NCBI GenBank assembly: GCA_040007395.1
Contig: JBDTVG010000032.1
Coordinates: forward strand, 1-59,793
DNA length: 59,793 nt
Origin: DATGFK01 sp040007395
GTDB taxonomy: Bacteria > Chloroflexota > Anaerolineae > Aggregatilineales > UBA2796
Reading direction: 5' to 3'
Under the pieces are notes generated by a model. It did no database searches and was not told where the DNA came from. It saw only the letters and a program-made list of their open reading frames with translations. This document shows positions 51,722 to 59,793 of this stretch, piece by piece (position 1 is the first letter of the stretch; each line of letters opens with the position of its first letter). The translations under genes were made by a program, and so were the position numbers.

Positions 51722-52291
51722 TTACAAACGACACTCTAAAAAATTCTGGAGTAAGCGTGGCCCATAGGCCGTCAGGATGCTTTCGGGGTGGAACTGCACG
51801 CCCACAACGGGATATTCCACATGGCGCAGCGCCATAATCTCACCCTGATCAGTGGTCGCCGTGACCTTGAGACAGTCGGGCAGTGCGTTTTCCTCGACGA
51901 TCAGGCTGTGGTAGCGAGTCGCCTCGAATGGGTTCGGCACGCTGTCGAACAAGGGCGAGTCTTGGTGATAGATCATTGACGTTTTGCCGTGCATCAAGCG
52001 AGGCGCACGGACAACCTCGCCGCCGTAGGCTTGCCCGATGCACTGGTTTCCCAAGCAAATGCCCAAAATCGGGATATGTGGCCCAAGTTCGCGGATCACA
52101 TCTAGCGAGATCCCGCCATCGTCAGGCGTGCCGGGGCCGGGTGAAATAATAATGTGAGTCGGGCGCATGGCTTCCAATTCCTGTACGGTCAGTGCATCGT
52201 TACGAAACACTTGAATATCTGCACCAAGCAGGCCGAAGGCCTGCGCCACATTATAGGTAAAGCTATCGTAGTTATCGATCAGAACGATCAT
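51722..52291 (-). CDS. trpG: Anthranilate synthase component II (glutamine amidotransferase)
   Basis: A class I amidotransferase of 189 residues that supplies ammonia to TrpE. The nucleophile elbow is GICLGNQCIG, with Asn where His is more usual (CLGHQ). The oxyanion region is SPGPGTPDDGG. The catalytic His-Glu pair is in VQFHPESIL. It starts at ATG 52291 with AAAGGA ten bases upstream. The 123-base gap after trpE contains a dispersed repeat. It may also serve para-aminobenzoate synthesis, but the context favours tryptophan. Confidence 0.95.
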   Translation of the reverse strand: MIVLIDNYDSFTYNVAQAFGLLGADIQVFRNDALTVQELEAMRPTHIIISPGPGTPDDGGISLDVIRELGPHIPILGICLGNQCIGQAYGGEVVRAPRLMHGKTSMIYHQDSPLFDSVPNPFEATRYHSLIVEENALPDCLKVTATTDQGEIMALRHVEYPVVGVQFHPESILTAYGPRLLQNFLECRL

Positions 52292-52348
52292 GGCAAGTGT
52301 ATCCTTTCTGGCGGCTATTTTGGGTTATTGTCTCTATTCATTCGGCGA

Positions 52349-52412
52349 GTCGGGCCGGCCCGACCCCTACACCAAACGGTCTTTTGTAGGGGCCGTCGCC
52401 TGCGCGGCCCGT
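52349..52412. repeat. Dispersed GC-rich intergenic repeat, copy 3
   Basis: It contains GTCGGGCCGGCCCGACCCCTAC, then ACCAAACGGTCTTT, then TGTAGGGGCCGTCGCCTGCGCGGCCCG. The arms can fold back on each other. It lies between trpE and trpG inside the operon, so it is transcribed and could affect readthrough or mRNA stability. Confidence 0.65.
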
Positions 52413-52414
52413 TT

Positions 52415-53950
52415 CTAGATCACGCCGTTTTCGGCGGTTTCGATGGCAACTGCCAACGCCCGCGCCTTATTGAGTGTTTCCTGATATTCACGCGCCGGAT
52501 CGCTATCTGCGACCAGACCCGCGCCCGCCTGCAAGTAGATTGTCTGACCTTTGAGCAGCAGGGTGCGAATGGCGATGCACGTATCCATGCTGCCACCGTA
52601 ACTGAAGTAGCCAACTGCGCCGCCGTACAAGCCGCGCCGTGTCCCTTCCAGTTCTTCGATAATCTCCATCGCTCGGATCTTCGGTGCGCCGGAAAGTGTA
52701 CCCGCTGGAAAAGTCGCCCGGATCAGATCGTAGGCATCCATGCCCTGCCGCAAGTGTCCCTCGACATGCGAGACAATGTGCATCACATGTGAGAAGCGCT
52801 CGACTATCATCATCTGCGGAACTTTCACCGTGCCATAGTCGCACACACGGCCTAGATCGTTGCGCCCTAGATCGACCAGCATAACGTGTTCGGCGCGTTC
52901 TTTGGGATCAGCCAACATTTCTTCGGCGTTGTGTGTGTCTTCTTCGTGGGTCGCGCCGCGTGGTGCAGTGCCAGCAATCGGGCGAACCATTGCAGTACGG
53001 GTATCCGCATCGAAGCGCACCATCATTTCGGGCGATGCGCCAATAACATGCAGATCGTCAGCCGGAAAGTTCAGAAAAAACATATAGGGCGATGGATTGA
53101 GCATTCGCAACGAACGATAAATTGTGAAGGGATCAGCGTTGGTTTGACGGGTTAGGCGCTGCGACAGCACAATCTGGAACGCATCGCCCGCCGCGATGTA
53201 CTCTTTAGCCATCCGAACGCGATCTTCGTACTCGGCTTGGGTTTGGTTTGAATGAATGACGTTCTCGACAGTCGCGGAGGGTTCTGGGGTCGGCGGCAGG
53301 GGGCTACTCAGCCGCGCCACAATCGCTTCGATGCGGTCAACGGCGGCATCATACGCCGCACGCGGATCGCCTTCATTGTGCGCGTGGGAGAGGACGATCA
53401 ACTGGTGCTTAACGTGATCAAACATGACCAGCGTATCGACCAACATAAAAGCGGCTTCGGGCAAATGCAGATCATCGGTAGCGGTAGCGGGCAGATTCTC
53501 GAAGAAACGCACGATGTCGTAGCTCAGGAAGCCGACAGCGCCGCCGACAAAGCGCGGCAAGTCGGGCAGCGCTACTGGGTTATAGCGTCCGAGGGCGGCC
53601 TTGATGGCGTGCAGCGCGTCTTCGCCAGTGTGCAGTGATTGGACGGTTTTCTCAGCGCCACGCTGTTCATGGACTTCGCTGCCATGTGCCGTGAGGATGG
53701 TGGCGGGGTTGACCCCCAAAAATGAGAAGCGAGCAACCTGTTCGCCGCCTTCGACACTTTCCAGCAGGAACGACGCTTCATTGGGTTGAGCCAACTTGAG
53801 GTAGACTGAGACAGGCGTTTCGAGATCAGCGGAGAGGGTACGATAGACGGGGACGAGATCGCCTTTCTCAAAGAGTCGGGCAACATCGTCAAACGACGGT
53901 GCATATTTGCTATGCGGCGCGGTACGAAAAGCAACAGGTGAGGCGGTCAT
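52415..53950 (-). CDS. trpE: Anthranilate synthase component I
   Basis: A chorismate-using enzyme of 511 residues that makes anthranilate with TrpG. ATG 53950 is chosen because AGAGGAG lies eight bases upstream; the frame to 54043 is inside the T-box leader. The N-terminal domain has the Trp-binding LLESVEGG motif for feedback inhibition. The catalytic domain shows RPIAGTAPRG, DLGRNDLGRVC, SAGTLSGAPKIRAMEII and QAGAGLVADSDP. First gene of the operon, controlled by the T-box and strong promoter upstream. Confidence 0.97.
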   Translation of the reverse strand: MTASPVAFRTAPHSKYAPSFDDVARLFEKGDLVPVYRTLSADLETPVSVYLKLAQPNEASFLLESVEGGEQVARFSFLGVNPATILTAHGSEVHEQRGAEKTVQSLHTGEDALHAIKAALGRYNPVALPDLPRFVGGAVGFLSYDIVRFFENLPATATDDLHLPEAAFMLVDTLVMFDHVKHQLIVLSHAHNEGDPRAAYDAAVDRIEAIVARLSSPLPPTPEPSATVENVIHSNQTQAEYEDRVRMAKEYIAAGDAFQIVLSQRLTRQTNADPFTIYRSLRMLNPSPYMFFLNFPADDLHVIGASPEMMVRFDADTRTAMVRPIAGTAPRGATHEEDTHNAEEMLADPKERAEHVMLVDLGRNDLGRVCDYGTVKVPQMMIVERFSHVMHIVSHVEGHLRQGMDAYDLIRATFPAGTLSGAPKIRAMEIIEELEGTRRGLYGGAVGYFSYGGSMDTCIAIRTLLLKGQTIYLQAGAGLVADSDPAREYQETLNKARALAVAIETAENGVI

Positions 53951-53978
53951 GGGCAAGGCTCCTCTGGGCAAATAAAAA

Positions 53979-54298
53979 CCCTCTCGTCTTGTAAGGGACG
54001 AGAGGGGTAATTCCCGTGGTGCCACCCTAGTTAGGCACTGCAACTACTTAACGTAGTTTATTCAGCAGCCTCACTTATTCGCAGGTACAAAAACGCTATA
54101 CCTTCAGCCATGATAACGGTGGCGACTCCGACTTGGGCTACCGACCATTATTTGCCATAACGGTGTTTGCCCTCGCAACTCCCCGGCCCATTCGACATCT
54201 GCGCCAGTACCGCTTTTGCAGCAGGTAGCGGCTCTCTAAACTTCGCTGGATGTGTACTCGCCCGGATCGGCGTTTTTAGTAGCTATTTGATTTAACTA
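53979..54298 (-). promoter_or_regulatory. T-box riboswitch leader (tRNA-Trp) of the trp operon
   Basis: A cis-acting RNA that senses uncharged tRNA. Read on the minus strand, Stem I carries the AGAGAGCCG bulge region and a specifier loop GAA-UGG-GCC; the UGG codon (54190-54188) specifies Trp. The antiterminator has AGGGTGGCACCACGG (54028-54014), whose UGGC pairs with the GCCA end of tRNA-Trp (discriminator G). The terminator is CCCTCTCGTC and GACGAGAGGG followed by TTTTT (54006 down to 53975). Uncharged tRNA-Trp should stabilise the antiterminator and turn the operon on. Confidence 0.95.
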
Positions 54299-54304
54299 TA
54301 AACG

Positions 54305-54333
54305 ATAGTAAACGGAGTTAAACCGTTTGTCAA
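54305..54333 (-). promoter_or_regulatory. trp operon promoter with an inverted repeat in its spacer
   Basis: On the minus strand TTGACA (54333-54328), a 17-bp spacer and TACTAT (54310-54305) form a near-consensus promoter. The spacer region contains the perfect inverted pair AAACGG and CCGTTT separated by seven bases, which could be an operator or chance. Transcription should begin about 54298. Confidence 0.85.
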
Positions 54334-54434
54334 GATATTCGCGATGGGCTGGCAATCTTTGTGTGTATCAACGTGATCTAGTGGTAAACCACAAAATTAA
54401 AAAAGCATTTCACTGAGGTTGTCTCTAACTATTC

Positions 54435-55208
54435 CTAATCTGATTTAGGCAAGTGTCGGATGAAAAGAGGCTTCAGCGTATTTCCAAAAGGCGTGTCAGG
54501 CAACATTTCGCTGGGGAATAAACCAGAAGTATTGCGGATGTCAACTCGTGCGCCCCTAAACAATAGCAGCCGAATGACAGCATGACTATGTTGTCCTGAA
54601 TGGGAAAGAACTTCATGGAGAGGGGTATCTCCTACAGAGTTTATAATATTTACATCTGCGCCTGCATCAATTAAGGTTCGAATAAGACGCTTATAGAGTT
54701 TTTGCTGTCGTACAGCTACATGTAATGGGGTTGAGCCGTCTTGGGACTGACGATTTGGATCGGCTCGATAGGCTAGAAGCAATTCAGTGGTGGACAAGAA
54801 TCCGCGGGCAACAGCCATATGAAGTGCCGTCCATCCAATAGGATCAAACTGTTTCTCTTTGGCTGGGAGAACGGCTGCATTAGGATCGGCACCGTGACTC
54901 AGTAACCAAGCACTACAAGGCTCACAAAAACTATTATGATGCAATGGATGTCTGCCTTGGTTATCCCAGCTATTAATGACAGCACCAGCGGAGAAGAGAA
55001 CCTCTGCTTTATCGAGCTTTGAAGAAAATTGGGTGGCATAAAAAATGGGAGTTGTGCCGAGAATAGAAATTGCGTTAGGATTGTCTCCAGCAGCAAGTCT
55101 ATTCTGGACCTCATCCACTGTGCCTTCAAAAATGGCATAGAATAGTTCGAAGGCATCAGGAAACTTGGATCGTACAAAATCTCGATGTTCCTGAGTATTG
55201 CTTCTCAT
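54435..55208 (-). CDS. Ankyrin-repeat protein
   Basis: A soluble protein of 257 residues made of about five or six ankyrin repeats. ATG 55208 has GAGGGAG upstream (about 11 bases); the frame runs to 55229. Repeats are recognised by the helix-loop pattern: GRHPLHHNSFCEPCSAWLLSHGADPN, GWTALHMAVARGFLSTTELLLAY and GSTPLHVAVRQQKLYKRLI are the approximate repeat cores. No signal peptide or enzymatic domain is seen. Such proteins bind partners or act as antidotes or effectors. The gene is lower in GC than its neighbours. Confidence 0.85.
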   Translation of the reverse strand: MRSNTQEHRDFVRSKFPDAFELFYAIFEGTVDEVQNRLAAGDNPNAISILGTTPIFYATQFSSKLDKAEVLFSAGAVINSWDNQGRHPLHHNSFCEPCSAWLLSHGADPNAAVLPAKEKQFDPIGWTALHMAVARGFLSTTELLLAYRADPNRQSQDGSTPLHVAVRQQKLYKRLIRTLIDAGADVNIINSVGDTPLHEVLSHSGQHSHAVIRLLLFRGARVDIRNTSGLFPSEMLPDTPFGNTLKPLFIRHLPKSD

Positions 55209-55395
55209 GATAACTATCGACTCCCTCAAAAACAGTTAGAGTGTCAAGTGCCATCACTGTCTTTTTATGGGCGGTAAATGCTTTACCCTAACTATGATAT
55301 TGCGGTGTTCGATTATTGGCTACCGCTGATGGATAAGCTGGACATAAGTGTAGTTCTAAGTTTTTTGAAGTTCTTTAGGTTGGACATACAACGAA

Positions 55396-55423
55396 GAAGC
55401 GCGGTACATAAGTATCGCGCTTC
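55396..55423. terminator. Hairpin after the CoxE-like remnant
   Basis: GAAGCGCG (55396-55403) and CGCGCTTC (55416-55423) form an 8-bp stem. It lies just downstream of the minus-strand CoxE-like fragment. The T-run is short. Confidence 0.5.
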
Positions 55424-55452
55424 GTAAAATTTATAGAGTGCGTTTGATAGGT

Positions 55453-55797
55453 TTAGCCATCCGCCATGATGCGATCAATGGCTTCGACTAATTGTGCCAG
55501 CGTGCGTACCTGATACACGCCACTGCTGATCGGCGCGTAGTTGTGCATATCGCTATCGCCCGTTCCCCACTCGATCTCTGATTCAGGATTGAACCACAAC
55601 ATCCGGCGCGAACGGCGGCGCAGGTCGTAGGCCAGATCCAGACGCGGATCGTTATAGTTGTTGCGCCCATCGCCCAACACAATCACCGTTGTGCGCGAAT
55701 CGGTCGCATCGAGGTTGTCGTTGAAGAACGTTTGCAGGCTATTGCCCAGATTCGTAATGGCATACAGGCCATCCCCTGCTGTGTAGTTTGTGGGGAG
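55453..55797 (-). pseudogene. 5'-truncated CoxE-like VWA protein
   Basis: The open frame from about 55797 to the stop at 55453 encodes about 114 residues of the C-terminal half of a CoxE/VWA-CoxE protein. Motifs are DGLYAITNLGNSL, IVLGDGRNNYNDPR, MLWFNPESEIEWGTGDSDM and the closing LAQLVEAIDRIM. Upstream, an in-frame TAG (55798-55800 on the plus strand) precedes the motif region, and no good start is available. The N-terminal part of the family, including the MIDAS DxSxS motif, is absent. It is most likely a remnant left by a deletion at the GT39 gene end. Confidence 0.78.
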
Positions 55798-55838
55798 AAC
55801 CTATATTCCCGCCATGTTCTTTTGCCAGAAATCGTGAT

Positions 55839-58460
55839 CTACCGCCCCAGCTTGAGTGTACCTATCTGCCATTGTGCATCGTCCATTGGAGCATCATTTA
55901 TCAACAGCGGCAGGCGTTTGTTCGTCTGCCAGAAATAGACTCCCATGTAGAGTTTGTACTCGCCAGCGGGCAAAGTCGCAGGTAGGGACAAAGTCACCTG
56001 ATCGTGCATTTTGTCGCCCGTGCGCCATGCGCCCGTTGGATACGCGCCGCCCATCGTCAGATCCGCTTGGGCAAGAGGCGGGCTATCGGCAGCAGCGCTC
56101 AAGTGTAAGAAGACCGAGTAATCGCTCGGCGGACGTTTGAGCGCCGACCACACAATGTTAACAGTGAGGGTTTGCCCCGGTGTGGCAGTCCATGTGCTCG
56201 CAATTGGCTGTGGCATATCGTTCAGCTTTGCATCAATGCCCGTTACCGAGAATACATCGCCAAACTGGATCGCTTGTGGCGGTGGCGTACCCAACTCGGT
56301 GACAGAGGCCATCGGCACGCGCAAGTCTGGGGCTAGCGCAATTTGCAACGCGGGATCGGCATTCGCACCAGTGGTGGGTAAACGCTTGCTGCCCAGCAAA
56401 TGGGTCATCGTTACTGCCAACGTATAGCGGGCAGCGGGGAGTTTGTCGGGCAGTTGCAGCCAATGCTGTGTGGCGACGATCTCATCAGGTCGCCAGATGC
56501 GGGTACGATACGCGCCACCAAACGGAAAATCAGTCGTGCTAGCCAGCGACTCTTTGGCATCGTTCCAGATCTGTGCGACAAGGTTGTAGTCTTCGCTGGG
56601 TCTGACCTTCGCTTGCCAATACAGCGTTACGAAAAGTACGCTGCCCGGTGTCAGATCCGTATTCTGCACCGTGTAGCCTTTAAGCTGTATCTCACCGTTA
56701 AAGGTTGCGTCCAATGGCGTATCGATCACGGGGCGCGGCGCGAATAAACCCGTTGGCGTGGCGAACGTGTAAAACTGCGCAATCTCGGTATTGCTGCGAT
56801 CTCGCAGTGGTTCGTAGGATTGGGTGGCGACCTCTGCCGCCAAATCGCGATCCTGATCGGCGGTCAAGGGCGGCAAGAACCACGTCTGACCTTTGTAGAG
56901 CAACACCCACAGCCGCGCATCATCTTTCGAGGGGCGACCATCGTGGCGCGGGCGTTCCGGCAAATCGGTCTTGACCAGCGTAATCTGATCGGGGAGGGGC
57001 GGCAGTTGTAATATGCCGTCAGCGTTGATCGCGCTGCGCCGTTCGCGGAAAGCGTCCGAGAGCAGCCATGCCACATTGGATCGGCTGTATTCTGCATACG
57101 GCACAAGGTAGGCGCGATCCGGCGCAGCGATAATGTGGCGGCTCATATCTACATCGATCTGTTCGGTACGCCAACCCGTTTCGGGGTCGGCATACTGCGC
57201 CGGGATCACATCGCGCAGATAGCGGTAGGTGCCGATCATGCCCGGTGCCACAGCCAGCAGCACCAATCCAGCCAGCGCCGGACGACGCACATTCGCACGA
57301 GATAGGATATGCGTTTCGAGCGCCTGCCATGCGATTGCCAAGCCGCAGCCTGACAGGATAAACACAAAGGGCAGCACGCCCATCTGATGCAAGGCATGGA
57401 TCTCGACGACTGTCCCGCTGATGAGATCAGTCAGCAGCATAACGGGAATCGCCAGCGCAGGCCACGCATACGCGATCTGGCGCGGGTTGCGGATTAGTGC
57501 GCCGATGGCGATCACGAAGCCGATGAAAAATAACGGGCCTAGCATCGGTTGACCCATAATCGTATAAGGGCCGTTCCAATACACGCCGAAGGCTAACAGG
57601 GTGAGCGCGATTTTCTTGGCGATTAGTACTAGCAAACCGCCCTCTGCCGAACTATCGTAGGCCCACACCCAGCCGCCCGTGATCGCGGTTCCAGTATCGG
57701 CGCGACCTGAAAATGACCCCGGCACGGTGATAAACAGGATAAGCGCAGGCAGTGTCACCACGAATGACACAAGCGCCATGACTAACCAACCGCGCCACCG
57801 CATTCGCAGCCGATCTCGATCTGCCCACCACGTATAGACTATCCAGAGGAACAGCATCAAGGGCAGCAGCCGCGCCGGAAGATAGATGTACTGTGCAAAG
57901 CCTAGCGCCGCGCCTGCTAGCGCCCAGCGCCACCAACCACCGCGCTGCCATGCCCACGCTGTCAGCCAGACCAACAGAGTCAGCGCTGCCAAAAACGGTG
58001 GCGACTCCATCCCTAGACGGCTCAAGTACATAGCGTGCAGACTTACCGCCGCGCTTAAGGCCGCTAGCAAACTCGCCCGTTCGCGAAAGACCCGCGATTT
58101 GCCAGCCAGTAACCACCATGTCGCCGGGAACAAAAACGCAACAAATAGCAATCCGGTAAAAGCCGTGATCAGGCGTGGCGACAGATACGAGATTCCAGTA
58201 AAAGGCAGCAGCAGTCCGTTCAGATACACCACCGGGAACTCAGGCGAATACATTTCTCGGATGTAAAAAGGCCATACGCCGCGATCTACCCAGTCCAGCG
58301 CATTGAGGCCCACCCATGCGACATCGCCATGCCCGCCCACGGGCGCACTTTGCAGATTGGGCAGACGCAGCAGCGCTGCCAGCAGCACGATTAACGCCAG
58401 CCACAGCAAAGCACGCGCTGGAATACGATCTAAATTATCATCTAAGGTCGGCACAGTCAT
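55839..58460 (-). CDS. GT39/PMT-type membrane glycosyltransferase with C-terminal beta-rich domain (second copy)
   Basis: A membrane protein of 873 residues. About ten helices fill the first half. The early lumenal loop has GHGDVAWVGLNALDW, where the Asp corresponds to the catalytic position. The second half is extracytoplasmic with repeats of the form LFVTLYWQAKVRPSEDYNLV, VFLHLSAAADSPP and LPAGEYKLYMGVYFW. It shares this architecture with the protein at 5670-8423. ATG 58460 has AAGGTG nine bases upstream. It is divergent from the aminopeptidase gene and abuts the CoxE-like remnant. Confidence 0.82.
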   Translation of the reverse strand: MTVPTLDDNLDRIPARALLWLALIVLLAALLRLPNLQSAPVGGHGDVAWVGLNALDWVDRGVWPFYIREMYSPEFPVVYLNGLLLPFTGISYLSPRLITAFTGLLFVAFLFPATWWLLAGKSRVFRERASLLAALSAAVSLHAMYLSRLGMESPPFLAALTLLVWLTAWAWQRGGWWRWALAGAALGFAQYIYLPARLLPLMLFLWIVYTWWADRDRLRMRWRGWLVMALVSFVVTLPALILFITVPGSFSGRADTGTAITGGWVWAYDSSAEGGLLVLIAKKIALTLLAFGVYWNGPYTIMGQPMLGPLFFIGFVIAIGALIRNPRQIAYAWPALAIPVMLLTDLISGTVVEIHALHQMGVLPFVFILSGCGLAIAWQALETHILSRANVRRPALAGLVLLAVAPGMIGTYRYLRDVIPAQYADPETGWRTEQIDVDMSRHIIAAPDRAYLVPYAEYSRSNVAWLLSDAFRERRSAINADGILQLPPLPDQITLVKTDLPERPRHDGRPSKDDARLWVLLYKGQTWFLPPLTADQDRDLAAEVATQSYEPLRDRSNTEIAQFYTFATPTGLFAPRPVIDTPLDATFNGEIQLKGYTVQNTDLTPGSVLFVTLYWQAKVRPSEDYNLVAQIWNDAKESLASTTDFPFGGAYRTRIWRPDEIVATQHWLQLPDKLPAARYTLAVTMTHLLGSKRLPTTGANADPALQIALAPDLRVPMASVTELGTPPPQAIQFGDVFSVTGIDAKLNDMPQPIASTWTATPGQTLTVNIVWSALKRPPSDYSVFLHLSAAADSPPLAQADLTMGGAYPTGAWRTGDKMHDQVTLSLPATLPAGEYKLYMGVYFWQTNKRLPLLINDAPMDDAQWQIGTLKLGR

Positions 58461-58639
58461 AAGGCGTACACCTTGTACAGTTCATGTCTATTTATTGCGG
58501 TTCATTGCGATTCATCCGCCGCGCAAGTATAGCCCGTAAAAAATGACCGTTGCGAATTCCCCATCACGTATAATGAACTTTCGAGCGCTCCGGTGAGTAT
58601 AATCGTTGGAGAATTTCCTCAGAAACGTAAGGAGTCGTC

Positions 58640-59740
58640 ATGCCTGATCCACGTCACGAGAAGTTTGCACAAGTCGTGGTGCGCTATTCTTTGGCAGTCA
58701 AACCGGGCGATAAAGTGATTATTCAAGCCTCGGAACTTGCCGCGCCCGTCATCCGAGAGCTATATCGTGAAATACTGCGGGCGGGTGGACACCCTGCAAC
58801 GCGAATCAGCATCGATGGGCTAGGGCAGATTTTCTACAGCGAAGCCAACGATGATCAGCTAACCTTTGTCTCAGAACTGGATAAACTTGAGATCGAACAC
58901 TTCGACGCATTGGTCGGTATTCAAGCGTCGTACAATACCAAATCGTTGAGTCACGTTGATCCACAAAAGCTCGCTAAATCGCAAGCCGCCCATGCAGTGA
59001 TCAGTAAGCGCTTCATGGAGCGTTCGGCAGAAAAAACACTGCGGTGGTGTGCTACTTTGTTCCCCACTAACGCGCTGGCTCAGGATGCCGGGATGTCGCT
59101 GCATGAGTATGAAGATTTCGTTTTTGGGACGATGCTGCTCGACTCGGACGATCCGGTTGCCGAGTGGCGCAAAGTTCAGGCCGAACAGCAGCACATCGTT
59201 GATTATCTCAACCAGCACGACGAAATCCATATCGTCGCGCCCGGTACGGATGTGACTTATCGAGTCGGCGGGCGGACATGGATTAACGCGGCGGGCGACT
59301 ATAACATGCCTGATGGCGAAGTCTTTACTGGACCAATCGAAGATTCGGTGAATGGCACAGTTCACTTTAGCTATCCAGCGGTGTACCATGCTAACGAAGT
59401 CGAGGATGTAACCCTAACCTTCGAGCATGGACGAGTGGTTGACGCGACAGCGCGACGTGGTTTGGAGTTTCTCATATCCATGCTTGACTCGGATGCTGGC
59501 GCACGCAGTCTGGGTGAAGTCGCTTTTGGACTTAACTATGGCGTGAAGAACTTCTCGAAGAATGCCCTATTCGATGAAAAGATCGGCGGCACAATGCACA
59601 TGGCGTTGGGTGAATCCTACCCCGAAACGGGCGGTGTCAACGAATCTGGTTTGCACTGGGATATTGTGTGCGACTTGCGCGAAGGTCAAGTTTTTGCCGA
59701 TGGCACACTATGTTATGAGGCAGGTAAGTTCATCATTTGA
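58640..59740 (+). CDS. M29-family aminopeptidase (AmpS/AmpT type)
   Basis: A cytosolic metal-dependent aminopeptidase of 366 residues. The family metal ligands are visible in the second half: YNMPDGEVFTGPIEDSVNG with Glu, LGEVAFGLN with Glu, and the final NESGLHWDIVCDL with His and Asp. The N-terminal domain has YSLAVKPGDKVIIQASELAAP, typical of the family. It starts at ATG 58640 (AAGGAG upstream, AACGTAAGGAGTCGTC). Two TATAAT-like boxes lie 40-80 bases upstream. It probably degrades peptides in the cytoplasm. Confidence 0.92.
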   Translation: MPDPRHEKFAQVVVRYSLAVKPGDKVIIQASELAAPVIRELYREILRAGGHPATRISIDGLGQIFYSEANDDQLTFVSELDKLEIEHFDALVGIQASYNTKSLSHVDPQKLAKSQAAHAVISKRFMERSAEKTLRWCATLFPTNALAQDAGMSLHEYEDFVFGTMLLDSDDPVAEWRKVQAEQQHIVDYLNQHDEIHIVAPGTDVTYRVGGRTWINAAGDYNMPDGEVFTGPIEDSVNGTVHFSYPAVYHANEVEDVTLTFEHGRVVDATARRGLEFLISMLDSDAGARSLGEVAFGLNYGVKNFSKNALFDEKIGGTMHMALGESYPETGGVNESGLHWDIVCDLREGQVFADGTLCYEAGKFII

Positions 59741-59793
59741 TATGATACCCTGATTGCTAGTTAAGATTAAGACAAGCCAGCGCCAACAGTGAG

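Overview
The window looks like chromosomal DNA of a Chloroflexota (Anaerolineae-like) bacterium. This is an inference from gene content: very large GT39-type glycosyltransferases with C-terminal beta-rich domains, a CoxE-type VWA remnant, KaiC/RAD55-like ATPases with small membrane partners, FHA, SpoIIE and RsbW-like signalling proteins, DUF4349 and GlsB-family proteins, and intergenic GC-rich hairpin repeats. No phage, plasmid or CRISPR module is visible. Mobile DNA is limited to two decayed IS200/IS605-type elements.

Layout. 0-5.6 kb: end of an unknown gene, a low-molecular-weight phosphatase, a decayed receiver domain beside an intact double-receiver regulator, a lipoprotein, an XRE regulator divergent from two small unknown genes, and a ZIP metal transporter behind a Fur/Zur-like palindrome. 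5.6-21 kb: surface sugar genes (GT39, acyltransferase, CgeB-like GT, second GT39), xylulokinase, enoyl-ACP reductase, lipoprotein, FHA protein and a SpoIIE/RsbW pair. 21-25.7 kb: sortase, M48 protease, a MarR/quinone oxidoreductase divergent pair with repeated operator-like sites, and a dead IS200 tnpA. 25.7-33 kb: MBL hydrolase, a small unknown protein, adenosine deaminase, two small membrane proteins, a RecA-fold ATPase with an HTH partner, and secA. 33-45 kb: an ABC-F ATPase behind a candidate attenuator, a dead tnpB, sulfotransferase, tRNA-Gly(GCC), two convergent GlsB-family genes, thiolase, a DUF4349 lipoprotein and an AmaP-like membrane protein.

44.6-54.3 kb is the aromatic amino acid block, all on the minus strand: trpE-trpG-uma2-trpD-trpC-trpF-trpB-trpA, then aroH-aroF. 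The trp operon has a strong promoter and a T-box leader with a UGG (Trp) specifier and a UGGC acceptor-binding bulge. The aroH-aroF pair has its own candidate promoter, a 34-codon leader peptide with seven Tyr/Phe codons in a nine-codon run, and an intrinsic terminator just before aroH. This reads as ribosome-mediated attenuation by Tyr/Phe. The branch-point pathway and the trp branch would thus each sense their own end products, by two different RNA mechanisms. A Uma2-family nuclease-fold gene sits inside the trp operon.

54.4-59.8 kb: an ankyrin-repeat protein, a truncated CoxE-like VWA gene, a third GT39 protein and an M29 aminopeptidase.

Most worth following up: the aroH-aroF leader peptide attenuator, the ABC-F leader, the HTH/ATPase/two-membrane-protein cassette, and uma2 inside trp. 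All functional statements rest on reading the sequence; no database search was run.
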